DNA of 37,301 nucleotides from Beroe ovata. Its lineage: Eukaryota > Ctenophora > Nuda > Beroida > Beroidae. This document shows positions 1 to 12,060 of the stretch, piece by piece (the stretch's first letter is position 1; each line of letters begins with the position of its first letter). Below the pieces are notes generated by a model, which was not told the DNA's origin, did not search any database, and worked only from the letters and a program-made list of their open reading frames with translations. The translations under genes and the position numbers were made by a program. Where the stretch lies: contig CAMPET010000014.1 in the NCBI GenBank assembly GCA_946803715.1, positions 321,879 to 359,179 of the forward strand. Direction: 5' to 3'.

Positions 1-2452
1 ACACACACATTACAAATAGTTACAAACCATGTACCTACGTTTATTATACATACAAGCGGTATGGCCATTGTTCGTAACATTTATGTAATATACGATATAT
101 TGTTACATCACACCTATGAGGTGCGTATTTGGCCATATTTCTCGAGACGAAGCCGAGTGAAATTTGGGTAATACGCACCGAATCTGCAATTTGATGTAAC
201 TCGAGCCTTCGGTTCCGTATTTTTTGGTGTAACTTCTTGTGCAATACTGCATATGAATAAGTGTTTCAATGAGTTACGGTAGAGAAGCTTTGAGTTTGTG
301 GTGTCAGCTGTCAAAGCATGTGGTGCTAACTGTCAAGAGAGAGTAGTGTCGGCTGTCTAGAGGAATGATGATAGGTAGTGCAAAGAGAAAAATGTGTCAA
401 GATATAAAATATTATTGCTAATTCTAGAAGATTATCTGTAGAAATACCCAACTTGATTATCAGATATGACGAAGCAGTGTACACGACAGCATATTCTATA
501 CCCTACCTTATATCCTTGATCTAATTTTAATTCCTATCGTAGGAAGTAGATTTTTCCGATGTCGCGTAATTTCCGCATCTCCCTTTTTTACCTACTACAC
601 GTTTCAACATTATACTTTCATAACTCAATACTTTCATGACGTTTGCAGCTGCAGTAGGTTTCATTTTTTGAAAAATATTGCCAAGTCATTCCCATTAGGC
701 ATGCGAAATTGTTCCTATGTAATTTGATTTGGCATATTATGCTGAACATATCATTATGAATTATCTTGCATTATCATCTGACATCCATCGCTCTACTCAT
801 TACTCATCCTAAATCCCAGTTCATTAATACTCATGAAATGAAAGATGACTCAAATTTTACCACATATTGATGCATATTTTGACTTTTTCCTTCACATTCC
901 TCTGCAAGAATGAGCTTGTGTGCATAATTTGCTAACTATGCAGCATAATTTACTAACTATTGTTACGGCCCTATGGTGAATATGGCAGTCTCCCCTGCTT
1001 ATTAAACTATGTTATTGCCTGCCATTCAACCACATATCAGTAAATAACTCATTGCTAGCTACACACAGTGACTACTAGGAAGTAGATATCGTACAGAGCT
1101 CCCTGATCTGCGTTCCGTTGTGAAATGGGGAATCCGGGAATATTTTGTTCGGTATGACCTTCTTGAGCCTTTCTCTTGAGTAGATCAAATTATGCAATTT
1201 AGATCTTTGCATCGAGTCATATCAATATGAAGAATGTACTTTAAAGACACGTGAATTGATCCTACTCAAGGGCATATTTTTCCAATTCTGAGGAATTCAG
1301 ATCTGTGGTCTATGATTATTTCCCTTACATTCTTATTTACTTACTGCCCGTATAAAGAACACACTCAGTTACTTCTGGTGCTTTCATGTTGTATGACTCT
1401 TTCACCTTTCCAAACACATTCACACTTCTCAGAAACATGCATATTGTGATATTGCATGTGAACAAACCACTCTTTGTTGTATGAGCTTTCTCTATCTGGA
1501 GACAATACACTCCAATAGTTGGTTGTTAATTTTGTTCTAAAATTGGCGCCGAGCCATGTTTCCCTACAAAAGTCTCCCTTGACTTTTACTTTCTCTTCCA
1601 TTCAGTTTTCATTTTCACGCACTAGGATGACGTCTTTAGCAAGGCTGTTGAAAGGGATACAAAGGGGTGTATATGTTTCATTGTTCTCCGAAATGGTCTG
1701 CTTCTAATTCTGATAGCTTTACACTGTCTGCTGATGTGGTAGAGAATTTAAAATCATGTGAGATTTTCTCACAGACTCGTTTACTGTTGGTGTTATTGCT
1801 ATAACTAGATGGAAAAGCAAAGTTTCTATGCCACTTGGGACTACTTTAGAACAACTCTAAGACCACTTTTGGTAGAGGTACAATCTTTGATTAATCGCTG
1901 ATTGACATAGATGTAAACAGACATGTGTATTGTGAGTGTTTGTAGTGCGTGAATATTGACAGCAGTCGAGTGACAACATGATGGCATTCGATGATATCAT
2001 CACTGAAAGACGTATCAATAGTGTGACAATTACTGTGTATCGAGCAGTTAAACTGTGGTGATCAGAGTTTGGTCTCTCTCCACTCATGCTGGCCACGCCT
2101 CTACAGAGTCAACCCTTTACCAAGTTACCAACACGAGCAATGAGCATGCATATTGAAACCTTACAATTAATTCAACTCAGCGTAATGTTGGTATATTATT
2201 GAAGGAGTGTGCCTAGTTAATAGTTACACTTGTTGCTGTCTCCTCATCAATATTCAAACTTGGCACTTGCGTTTACATTAATGACATTACTGATACGTAA
2301 CACACTGCGCCTCACGATTTTGATGTTAGTAAAGCATGATATCGTTAACACATGTACCGCACGCGCGCTTGCGTATCATTTGACTGTTGGATTTACCGCG
2401 CGCGTATTTGTATGTGCCCGAATTATTGTCTCTGATCCAAGTTAATCCCCAG
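1..2452. other. No recognisable gene (left flank)
   Basis: Both strands carry only short open frames without family resemblance. Small structures seen are a CA-run at the left edge and an imperfect 18-bp direct repeat at 922-939 and 943-960 (GCATAATTTRCTAACTAT). The last few hundred bases should hold the promoter and any 5'UTR of the acyl-CoA synthetase gene. I see no RNA gene or transposon here. Confidence 0.5.
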
Positions 2453-4504
2453 ATGTCAATGTTCATGTTAGATCAATCCGAGACTGTCGTGGGAATTACA
2501 ATTGGTGCAGCTGTTATATCGACATTCCTACTGTACTATCTAACTCGGACATCACCCTCCAGTAACAAACGCGGGATCAAAGATCAAGAAACAGCCCTGC
2601 TCTCCAGAGACATTGGGGATGGAGTGAGGATAAGCACTCTGTGTAGTTCTGATGACGTCACAGACACACCATACGATGGAGTGGAAACTCTCTACGATGC
2701 ATTTGCTAGAGGACGGAAAATCAGTGGGGACTGCCCGTGTTTGGGGCGGAGGGTAGGAGAGGAGTTTCAGTGGATATCGTATAACGAGCTCGCTAATCGA
2801 GTCCAAAACTTCGGTTCGGGATTGATTGCGGAGGGGGTTCCGGCAGGGAGCGATGTTTACATTGGAATTATCGGGATTAACTGTGTTGATTGGGTAGTTG
2901 CGCAGTTGGGGGCAGTTCATTACAGCATAGTGTTTGTGCCGATGTACGATACACTAGGAGATGAAGCGATGTGTCACATTTTGAACCAGACTGGTTGTCA
3001 AATTGTGGTGGCTCACCCTCAAAAAATCGAGAAAATGAGGAAATTCCTCAGTGCAGGCTCACGGCAAGTGAGAATTGTGGTCAAAATGTGTGAGGATCCA
3101 ACAGCTGAGGAAGCAGCTAGTTTTTCTGAACTTTATGTGGCCATCAAGAGTATGCAGGATATTGAGGAAAAGGGCGTGGCAGCCCCTTCACCCCTGTTAC
3201 CCCCAAAACCGAGCGACATATACACGATATGCTACACGAGCGGTACAACAGGCATCCCCAAAGGTGCTCTCATATCTCACCAAAACATGACCACGACTAT
3301 GGCTGGAGTCATGATGACCAATGCAGATTTCATTCTCACCCCCAGTGATGTGCATTTTTCATACCTCCCGCTCTGTCATTTGTTCGAGATGAACGTTCAC
3401 ATGTTTTCCTACACTGTAGGAGCTGCAATTGGTTTTTACTCGGGGTCAGCGTTAGACCTACCCGATGATATCAGAATACTCCGACCAACAGTGTTCCCGG
3501 CGGTTCCCAGAGTGCTCAATAAATTCATGGAGAAAATCAAGAAAACTGTGAGCGCAAAGGGGGCGATTGCAAAATGGATTTTCGAGAAAGCAGTCGCCTC
3601 TAAGTCGTACGATTTGAGTCGAGGGATCAGGCAGAGGGACATTTGGGATCGGATCATACTACAGAAAGTACGGGATGGATTTGGGGGACGAATTAGTTTG
3701 ATAGCAACTGGTGCTGCCCCTATCCTCCCTGAAACTCTGAACTTTTTCAGAGCTGTTTTTGGTGCAAATGTGTACGAGGGGTATGGTCAGACTGAATCCA
3801 CTGCAGGATGTACCTTCACCCAACCCCTGGACTTTAAGGGAGGGCATGTCGGTCCACCCCTGCCCACTAATCTGATCAAACTAGTGGATAGCAGTGAGAC
3901 TGGCCATTTTGTGCGGGATGGGAAGGGAGAGATCTGTGTGAAGGGTAAGAATGTGTTCATGGGCTACTACAAGGATGAGGAGAACACCAGATCAGCACTG
4001 GATGCCGAGGGGTGGTTGCACACGGGCGATATCGGAGAGTGGAATAAGACTGGGTGTCTCATGGTTATCGATAGAAAGAAGTACATCTTCAAAACCTCTC
4101 TGGGAGAATACATAGCCCCGGAGAAGATAGAAAATGTCTACGAGATGAATGAAATGGTCCAGATCGCATTTGTTGACGGTGACTCGACGAAGCCCAAGAT
4201 AGCGGCAGTCATCGTTCCAGATCAGGAGATGCTTGAGAAGTGGACAGCAACCATCGGTAAGGGCGGGAGATCGTACGCAGAGTTGTTAGAAGATGAGGAC
4301 ATAGTGACGAAATTCCTCGATGTGATCAACAGCCATGCCAAAAAAATGCTGACTGGATTCGAACTCTTAGCCAAGATAAAACTGGTGGACGTGACCTTGA
4401 CTGTGGACAATGATTTGGTCACTCCTACGTTCAAAAAGAAGCGTCCTTCACTACGTAAGCACTTCAGTTCGGAATTTAAGACTCTGTACAAAAACATGGT
4501 TTGA
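2453..4504 (+). CDS. Long-chain-fatty-acid--CoA ligase (ACSL1/5/6 type)
   Basis: Activates long-chain fatty acids to acyl-CoA using ATP, at ER, mitochondrial outer membrane or peroxisome surfaces. The 683-residue product is close to the ~698 of human ACSL1. Visible parts: an N-terminal membrane anchor at about residues 12-30; AMP-binding loop YTSGTTGIPKGA from residue 261; YGQTESTAG near 444; GWLHTGD with Asp about 526; then IDRKKYIFK and GEYIAPEKIE, the family C-terminal signature. The overall pattern, including the short N-terminus, fits ACSL1/5/6 better than ACSL3/4. The coding region is intronless, unlike the many-exon vertebrate genes. The frame is open back to an in-frame stop at 2381-2383, but 2453 is the first ATG. 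It directly follows CCCCAG, a possible 3' splice site, so a 5'UTR exon or trans-spliced leader is likely. The subfamily assignment is inference. Confidence 0.93.
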   Translation: MSMFMLDQSETVVGITIGAAVISTFLLYYLTRTSPSSNKRGIKDQETALLSRDIGDGVRISTLCSSDDVTDTPYDGVETLYDAFARGRKISGDCPCLGRRVGEEFQWISYNELANRVQNFGSGLIAEGVPAGSDVYIGIIGINCVDWVVAQLGAVHYSIVFVPMYDTLGDEAMCHILNQTGCQIVVAHPQKIEKMRKFLSAGSRQVRIVVKMCEDPTAEEAASFSELYVAIKSMQDIEEKGVAAPSPLLPPKPSDIYTICYTSGTTGIPKGALISHQNMTTTMAGVMMTNADFILTPSDVHFSYLPLCHLFEMNVHMFSYTVGAAIGFYSGSALDLPDDIRILRPTVFPAVPRVLNKFMEKIKKTVSAKGAIAKWIFEKAVASKSYDLSRGIRQRDIWDRIILQKVRDGFGGRISLIATGAAPILPETLNFFRAVFGANVYEGYGQTESTAGCTFTQPLDFKGGHVGPPLPTNLIKLVDSSETGHFVRDGKGEICVKGKNVFMGYYKDEENTRSALDAEGWLHTGDIGEWNKTGCLMVIDRKKYIFKTSLGEYIAPEKIENVYEMNEMVQIAFVDGDSTKPKIAAVIVPDQEMLEKWTATIGKGGRSYAELLEDEDIVTKFLDVINSHAKKMLTGFELLAKIKLVDVTLTVDNDLVTPTFKKKRPSLRKHFSSEFKTLYKNMV

Positions 4505-5360
4505 TGCCAACGTCGATTTTTAACTTTTGAGCATCAGATCAGGTACCATCCCCAATATTCAGATCGGGATGCAGAGACTTGATATTGACACGTTTTTGAT
4601 GTTTTTTAACCAAAAATCTTGACTTCTACCTAACACGTATGTGCACTCTTGTATCGAAGAGATAGAAAGCGATAAAACGCACGAAGTACACTCTTTCGAT
4701 CTGATTCTCTTCTATCAAGGAGCATACATACCAGTATATCAATCAATGCATGATTATCAGGAGTGAAATATCAGTTAATTTAAGAATTCCAATATCAGCC
4801 GATCATAACACTTTCCTGGTCAGAGATGGAAATTCACAAGGTTTTACGAGAAAATAAATCGAATGGATAATGTAAGTGACTAATCTTCATGATTTAATAA
4901 CAATCCTTCCGTCAGCCAGCAGTCCCTGGTAGTGCCTTATAAAAATTTATTTAACAAGTATTATCAATTCAATAATATTAATAGAGAAAGTATCGTGTGA
5001 AATAGTTTAAGATTGTCATAGAAATTGAATCAAAAATAAATATAGATTTAAGAATTAATTTTCCATTCACATGAACTGTTGGTTCTACTGTAAAATAAGA
5101 AATAGAATCTCTGTGGCAAACTTTAATAAATTTTTTATCCTAGATGCAAGAAATTAAAATGACAAGTTTATAAATCCAATTCCAAATTAAGATATATTAT
5201 ATAATCTTAGATATAAACGGATTTCAGCATTGAAAATCAAATATATTTTCTTAAAAAACAGTTATCTGTGAAATGGAACTTCTGAAAGATAAGGAAAGTT
5301 TTATCGATAAGTTTTCACCACAGTGTGTGTCCATCATAGGTTCATATAAGTAAGAAAACA
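4505..5360. other. AT-rich 3' flank of the acyl-CoA synthetase gene
   Basis: Strongly AT-rich with no coding potential. An AATAAA at 4853-4858 is a plausible polyadenylation signal for the upstream gene, about 350 nt after its stop codon. Nothing else recognised. Confidence 0.4.
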
Positions 5361-5506
5361 CTCACAGCATCCTTATCCTCCCTAAATTGAAAGTTTATCC
5401 TCGGTTTTTGCCAGATTTAAATTGTGGTAACAGAGTCATCAAAGTTTTCCCGTCATGTGAAACTGAAACTACTATACAACATTTCGCACGTTTTTGCCTC
5501 AAAGCA

Positions 5507-5569
5507 TGCGATCCAATCACATCTAATCACATGCCTCAAAGCAATAAAGCATGCGATCCAATCACATCC
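5507..5569. repeat. Short direct repeat, AAGCATGCGATCCAATCACA units
   Basis: A unit of about 21 bp beginning AAAGCATGCGATCCAATCAC occurs twice within about 65 bp, with a partial third piece (AATCACATGCCTCAAAGCA) between them. It lies just left of the GC-rich hairpin repeats. Confidence 0.6.
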
Positions 5570-5605
5570 ATTTATTAGCTTCATTCATTCAAGCAGAAAG
5601 AAGCA

Positions 5606-6025
5606 GGGGTCTGGGGGCGCGGCCCCCTGAAGCCACATATTTTGTACATCGGTTTTGATCGAGGACCAACTTTTGACCGAAGATGATTTGTAGAAGTCCA
5701 GGATCACATTTCCCAGAAGACACACCGTTTTTTGCTTTAAAATTCTAAGTTTCTGCAAAATCGCAATCCTATTGTCTTTGTGACCGATTATCGGGGGCAG
5801 AGTTGATAAAATCAAAGTAAGGGTCTCGCGGTGCAGCCCCCAGAAACTACACAGTTTCTGTATCTAGATTTTGGAGTTCGTTCAAATATCGGTGAAATTA
5901 TGCAAGATCATGTGATTATCATAGAAAACAGAGCAGGGGTCTGGGGGCGCAGCCCCCAAAAGCCACACGATTTTAACCTGTCCTTCGACCGAGGATTAGC
6001 TTTCTACCGAAGATTAGATCGTGGC
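5606..6025. repeat. GC-rich hairpin repeat module, three diverged copies
   Basis: A motif reading CTGGGGGCGCAGCCCCC followed by AAAGCCACA occurs at 5606-5638 (variant with CGCGGCCCCC) and 5935-5968. A decayed copy lies at 5819-5853, where only the right arm GCAGCCCCCAG is intact. GGGGGC pairs with GCCCCC to form a short, very stable hairpin. The two complete copies also share flanking sequence of the form GACCGAGGAT...GACCGAAGAT, so the repeated unit is longer than the hairpin. These GC blocks stand out sharply from the AT-rich surroundings. Origin unknown; it could be a mobile or gene-conversion-spread element. Confidence 0.6.
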
Positions 6026-6149
6026 AGAGGATTAATTTTCAGATATTCCTGAAAAAAATGTATCCTCGGTCTGGACCTTATCCTCCCTATGGGAAATAGA
6101 TTTGAACTTTTATGGAAGGGTGGTGTCCGTGGCCATCTTGGTATGCCGG

Positions 6150-6191
6150 GTCACTATAATGTGCACCCAATGTGCACTATAATGTGCACGG
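6150..6191. repeat. Small tandem repeat (ACTATAATGTGCAC)
   Basis: The 14-mer ACTATAATGTGCAC occurs twice (6153-6166, 6176-6189) with an intervening CCAATGTGC spacer. It lies in the 3' flank of the minus-strand RING-CH gene. Confidence 0.55.
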
Positions 6192-6375
6192 TTCAGTCCT
6201 ACATCCTTTCATGTACTGAAGAAGCAAACGCTGATCGCAACATGGAGAATCCTTACTGTTTCAAGAACTATGTCATAGTGCTGACAGTGACATGATGACG
6301 TCATCAGTCATGATGGACAGTGGGAGACAGACCGTGATGATAGAGCTCATCAATACTGATGATGTTGTTGATGTC

Positions 6376-7173
6376 TCACTGCATGTCGAAGAATCCCCCA
6401 ATACTTCCCCCGGATGTCCGGTCGAACATCCCACTGGTCATGGTTAGGTCATCACGTAGTGAGAATCTGGACACGTGCTCCCCCTTGCCGAACACGTTGG
6501 TAATCGCCATGTTGAACACCGATATCCTCTCGTAAAGCCGAACATAGACACGACTCTGATGAATTGCGAAGCACAGGAACGCGAGGGTAGCCACGATTAT
6601 GATTGCAAGTTTCAGCCAGTAGCTGGTGGAGTTTTTCTTCGCCCTGATACACTGACCTATGAGCGTGTAGTCGGACCAAATGAAGAACACAATGGCTAGA
6701 ACGTGTAGCGAGAAGATAATACTGTACTTGGCTTTCTGAGTTGATGTCATTGGCGGAAGTTTCCAGTTCTTAAACTTGGTTTTCACTCGTTTGATCTTGA
6801 ACTGGAATGAGCAGACCTCGCACCTCCCTTTGAAACTTGTGTTTAGCCAGTGGACGAGGCAGTTCTCGTGAACGAACTGCATTGTTCCCGTGCACTCACA
6901 CGGCTGGATGAGCGGCTCAGTCTCCTCATGACCACTCAGACATATCCTGCACTTCTCCATCAGAGTTGCAGCGGCTGCTCCCGACCTCTTGGTCTGGGGA
7001 AATTTGCCCGATTTCAGGTCCGCCAGTTTGTCCATGTCCTCGTCTTGTTCAGTGTCTTTGTCCATTCCACCCGTCATCTCGGCGAGGAGGGACGGGTCCG
7101 CATCCTCAAACGGGTCGGAGGGCGGGTTGAGGGGTGCGGGGCTAGTGCACGGCACTATAGCTACCATCGTCAT
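6376..7173 (-). CDS. RING-CH membrane E3 ubiquitin ligase, MARCHF1/8-like
   Basis: Membrane-bound E3 ligase that ubiquitinates transmembrane proteins and directs their endocytosis and lysosomal sorting. The 265-residue protein has a C4HC3 RING-CH domain at about residues 75-121 (C75, C78, C92, C94, H102, C105, C118, C121). Two membrane spans follow, at about 151-172 and 186-205, with a short tail after them. The segment NWKLPPMTSTQKAK before the first span and RVYVRLYERISVFN after the second resemble MARCHF1/8 (c-MIR type). The N-terminus is acidic and low in complexity. Coding is in a single exon. An in-frame TGA lies just upstream of the ATG, fixing the start. A CAG at 7187-7185 (minus strand), 11 nt before the ATG, marks a possible 3' splice site. 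It converges on the acyl-CoA synthetase gene. MARCHF4/9/11 cannot be excluded. Confidence 0.88.
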   Translation of the reverse strand: MTMVAIVPCTSPAPLNPPSDPFEDADPSLLAEMTGGMDKDTEQDEDMDKLADLKSGKFPQTKRSGAAAATLMEKCRICLSGHEETEPLIQPCECTGTMQFVHENCLVHWLNTSFKGRCEVCSFQFKIKRVKTKFKNWKLPPMTSTQKAKYSIIFSLHVLAIVFFIWSDYTLIGQCIRAKKNSTSYWLKLAIIIVATLAFLCFAIHQSRVYVRLYERISVFNMAITNVFGKGEHVSRFSLRDDLTMTSGMFDRTSGGSIGGFFDMQ

Positions 7174-9402
7174 AGCATTTCAACCTGCAACAGTGTGCAG
7201 GTATAATACTGGATTGAATTATTTCAACATTATTAATGCAACCTGAACTAGTGACTAACTTACTATGTAGTTATGTAGGCAAGGTGTGGACACTGGACAT
7301 TGAATTTATTTCATGAAGAGCTACAGAGTTTTAGACACTATTCAGACATTTTAGAATTTTATAGACAAGGTGTATACAATTTATAGACAGGATCTAGACA
7401 ATGACATGATATGTAGGCACGTTTTCATAATGTTGACACGTTTCATGTATAAATTCTAATCGGAGATGCCACAATTCGACATATTAAGCGGCCGATACAG
7501 CTCCAACAGATCGCGGTGCGCGCACAATCAAGAGACGTGTGCTTGTTCAGTTGAAAGGCTATTATAAAGCTCCTTACCTAAACCACCGATAATTTCATAA
7601 CCCAATACACTGAAGCGTCTCTCTCTCTCTCTCTCTCAAATGTATTCAATATCAGTGTGGTGTTCAATCCTTAATAATGATGTCGTTGTGATCGTTTAAC
7701 ACCGTTCAAAATGCACTATACTGAGCGTACGCTGATCACTACCATATAATACAAGCGCGCACTGCAAGCACGTAAATAGTGTTTTTGTAACAATGTACTG
7801 CTGTATGACAGAGTCTGTGTACAATCACAATGTGTACTTTAAGTACAGACTGCAGTGTTTACAGTGTATACTGTGTATTGTACAGTGTATAGTGTATCCC
7901 GCAGAACTCATACAGTGCACGTATCAAGGCGAAAACTAAAACTTGCGCTAATCTGTCCTATGATACTCAAGGTGGAAATTAGGGCTATTAATCAACAGCT
8001 AGCTACTGAGATTACCAAGTGAGAGGATTGTCGAATGTATCCCCTACTATTTAGCCCAAGTACAATAGTAGCGTAACATGTGAGGGAAATACAATGAAAT
8101 GAACCATAATGTAGAGTGCTGCTGGTGTATGGGGATCATTACAGCAATAATTATACTCTAAGTTACAGCAATAATCACCTTTATTGCACGTGCTGCATCT
8201 AGCTGCCCGCACCTACAGTGGTAGTTGAACAATGAAGCATGGCGCGCCTATGTAATCTACGCTATATTACTAATTCTATTATTCAGCTAGAGGGAAGAGG
8301 GCCACTATATAGATCAACAATGTAAAATGTTTGATCTATGCGCTTTTTTTTCGGTCGGTCCGTTTTCGGTCCAGGTGCCCACATACGCGTTAGAGGATAA
8401 GGTATAGCATACTAGCATATGCCCGAAACCGAATCAAGTTTTGTCAAGTCACCAAGTTTCGCCTATCGAAACAGATCATGCCACTAAACTCCATCCAAGA
8501 TCAATCGTTTAAATCTGACATCATCTGACATCAGGGAACTTTCTCTGAAATCACTAACATCTTCCTATAAACGAGTTGTTGTTGATCAGGAAATTAACCG
8601 TCTAGACGGCGATCCCGTTAACTGTTGGTGATGTTATCAGTCATATGCAGCATGGTTCATTGCAAAATGGAAATATACGACGAAAATTATCGATTCTGAG
8701 AATCCTATTGTTGGCGGGAGTGAAAAAAGTTCGGATTTGAAGAAATGACCTGTGTGGTGTATGAACTAAACGTGCATATAAAGATTCGAGTCGTGTTTGA
8801 CATTCGAACTGCATAAAATCGGTCTGGAATCGGATGATTATAGGTCCGGCTCTAAAAGTATATAGTTCATTGAACACCGCATGAATGTATTTAATGGAAT
8901 CGAAACTGGGGGGAAGTGAACTGACCGTAGGCTAGGCTTAATCATAACTATCAGCTGAAACACGTCATGTGAACTATAAACCGGACTATACGAGACAATG
9001 TTAAGAAAGTTCTGGTCTGACGCACATATGTTGAAGCAACGCAACAGGTGGATCGGAATTATTGTCATCAGTAACAATTGAACTATAATGCCGATGTTCG
9101 ATACCATATTACAGCTGATGCATTGCAATACAGTCATAACAAATGCAACTGACCACAGAAAATTCATTATGGAATAGTTAGAGCTATCTATATTTCACGG
9201 AATTGATAATCTGATTAGTGCACTTATTACACTAATTTGATTTATTTGATGCGACACTAATTTATCGCAAGATACACGACACTTCCCAGTATTTAAATGA
9301 TTACCATGGCACGAAGCTGTACAGAGAGGGATGAGAATCGTGAGAGTTTGAAGCAGGGTGTCGTGAAAGTGATTCTCGGTAACGCCCATTATCTAGCCGG
9401 AG

Positions 9403-9472
9403 TAGTTTAATGTAGCTAATAATGTAGTAGCTAATAATGTAGCTAATAATGTAGTTTAATGTAGTTGATAAT
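9403..9472. repeat. Minisatellite, TAGCTAATAATG units
   Basis: Several units of roughly 12-15 bp built from AATGTAGCTAATAATG and AATGTAGTTTAATG repeat in tandem with small variations. Confidence 0.7.
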
Positions 9473-11967
9473 GAAAATAAAAAGGTATATTATCGCGATC
9501 GGTGGAAGAAATTTCGTAATCAGAAAGTTGAGTGGATTAATTGGATAACCAATTATTACCTCTTATTTCCTACAAACTCGGCAAGCTCATAAAACTCCAA
9601 TCCAGTGCTATATATGCTACTGAAAACTTAATCGCTTTTACGTTAAGCTATGTAATATTTCCATGTCGTATCACTTACCCACTATCATGGAAGAAGAAAT
9701 GACGAGATGGATCAAAATAAGGATGAAATTGAAAGTTAACAATAGTACTTGGAAGTCGAACAAGCTCCACTCACTGCACTTATTGTTCTAATTATGCCAA
9801 TGCGCTCACCACCACCGCTACACATGACCGATAAACTGTCTAGACGCGGAAAAGTGATTCGAGAACTGTTTAAAAGCGATTCTACATGAATATTTTGGTT
9901 GGCGCTTGATCACCGCCGAGAAATTCCTTTTTGGGAAGGGTATGGCAAGGTTATGGGTTATAGGTTACATGAAATTCTCGCACGATGACATCAAAGAATT
10001 TCTTTTATATTTGGTTTCCCGAACATCGCCGAGGTGTGCCCATTGCCCAATATCATAATCCTGTCTTCATCTGTGGCATTCCGTGTGCATATTGCAGTCT
10101 TGTGAAATGCCGTAACTATGATCTATTCTTGAGCCGCTGAGCGACGAAAGTCTACGAAGCAGTTATACTTTGCACTAGTGGTGCTAGTTCTGCTAACATG
10201 CAACACAGTACAACGCGTTATATTTTTTTTTGAAAAACAGGAAATTTCGATTTCATATATCTTCTTGCCACACATAACATTATTTCAAAAACGCGATATA
10301 TGAGTGCATTTAAAGAGAAAGGAGATGCTGAAATGTTCACCATTGTAGGCCATAAGGAAGAGCTATAATCTGTAACACCGAAATTCACGACAAAGTTCTA
10401 TCCTGAAACTGATATTATGGGCTGGAGTAGTGGGGTGTTTTGTAGCAGTCGCATGAGAGATCAAGAATTCGGAATTTCTGATAACGCACGTATGCAACAA
10501 ATGAAACAGTCGTTGTTAGTGAGTTAAAGCGTTTCAGTGTGACATACACCATCCTCAGTTCTCAAATTAGATAGTATAAAGTAGTGTTGTAAATGATATT
10601 ATGATAAATTAAACACGGGCTCACGGCTAAAGTAGGGGAAGTAGGGGAAGCATTAAATGGGAAAAAGCTCGGGAGTGAGTGACGATGTTATGTATGGCTA
10701 GGGATTAGGTATGGGTAGAGATTAGCATAGCGTTTCTACTTTCTACAACTACATTATGCTATCTTACCTCATGTCAACATGAAATCTGCCACAACTGTCC
10801 TATTCAAATCAGTCACAAGAAGAAACAAATAATCTGGCGATTACAACACATGGTCGTAACAAAAATAAGATGACATGGGCTGTAATAACTCTGGCTGGTA
10901 GCGTTTATTTTTCCTTTTGGTGCACAGCATTAAATTGACAGAAATGCTGATAATCAGGTACAACTCGGTAAAAAAGAATCGATGAAAACGATTACTTAAT
11001 TCGATATGATAATTTAATTCGATCTGGTAGTGAGAAATACGATCTGGTAGTTTTAATAGAAATAAATTAAAGCAGATCGCGCGCGCGATATGATATATAT
11101 CTATTAAATTGGTTTTTTGCGCCAAACGCAATAAAAACACATGAGCGCGCGTTACACAAAGTATTGAAGTGAGCTGTAGCGCACAGTATTGCCACACTGC
11201 CGCCCTCCTGATATGAGTGTGGCAGTGTTGCGGATTTTCGCGCATTGCCACAATATTTTGTAATGAGGAAACTGAAGCATATGCTTAGGGCAAAATCGTC
11301 TTTCTGGTGATACCAGAGGGATCTAGAGGGAAGCAAGATGGAGGCAGTGTCGAAGGCTAAAAATGGTGTTATGGTTGAAAGTGGTTTCATGGCTAATTGG
11401 CTGAAAAAAGGGAAATTTGCAATTTTCTACCAGTGGCTCCAGTTATGTATTTTGATGAGAGATAGTTGGTTAATTAACAAATGAAAATGCGTCGATAAAT
11501 TTCGTCGTTCAATCATGGCATCAATCAATGGCAACAGTGGGTATCATTTATACTTGCCATAGTGTCTCTAATAATGAATCAATTTGCACCCCTTCAATTA
11601 AAAGAATAACATCGCGTGTTGTTAACAATATTCATTATTCACAATAACTATTATTCACAATTACTATTATTGTATTTAACTTGAATAGTAGTGAACGAAT
11701 TGTAACAGCATTATAACTGTAACTTGAGACAGTAACTTGAGAACATTACTAAGGGGTGAGGTCATATCCACTACCTAGTCTATATGCTGCTAGTCTATAT
11801 TGTAGTTCCTACAATATCTAACTTGCATATCCCACATTCATTCCATATCTATACAGTGTACCTACTATGAGATAGGCACTTTCAGTTACAAGTCCGTTGT
11901 TTAAGCTATTTGATTCATAGCTGAGTACAGTCAACATAATATCCTAGGACCATGGATTTCTATAATA

Positions 11968-12060
11968 GGTTGCTAGGGTGATAGGGCGTTGCTAGGATGC
12001 TAATAGGTTGCTAGGGTGATAGGGCGTTGCTAGGGTGATAGGGCGTTGTGTTGCTAGGGC
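11968..12060. repeat. 19-bp minisatellite (TTGCTAGGGTGATAGGGCG)
   Basis: Three good copies and two degraded copies of TTGCTAGGGTGATAGGGCG lie in tandem. It is a simple array with no coding role seen. Confidence 0.8.

Noticed and set aside
2387-2452. Extension of the acyl-CoA synthetase frame upstream to 2387
   Set aside because: The extension begins with TTG, not ATG. In a eukaryotic gene the first in-frame ATG (2453) is the better start.
10841-11390. Two overlapping minus-strand frames of 107-136 codons
   Set aside because: No domain, no family resemblance and no splice context; chance frames in AT-rich DNA.
9403-12060. CRISPR-like arrays in the minisatellites
   Set aside because: Units are contiguous without unique spacers, and the genome is eukaryotic.
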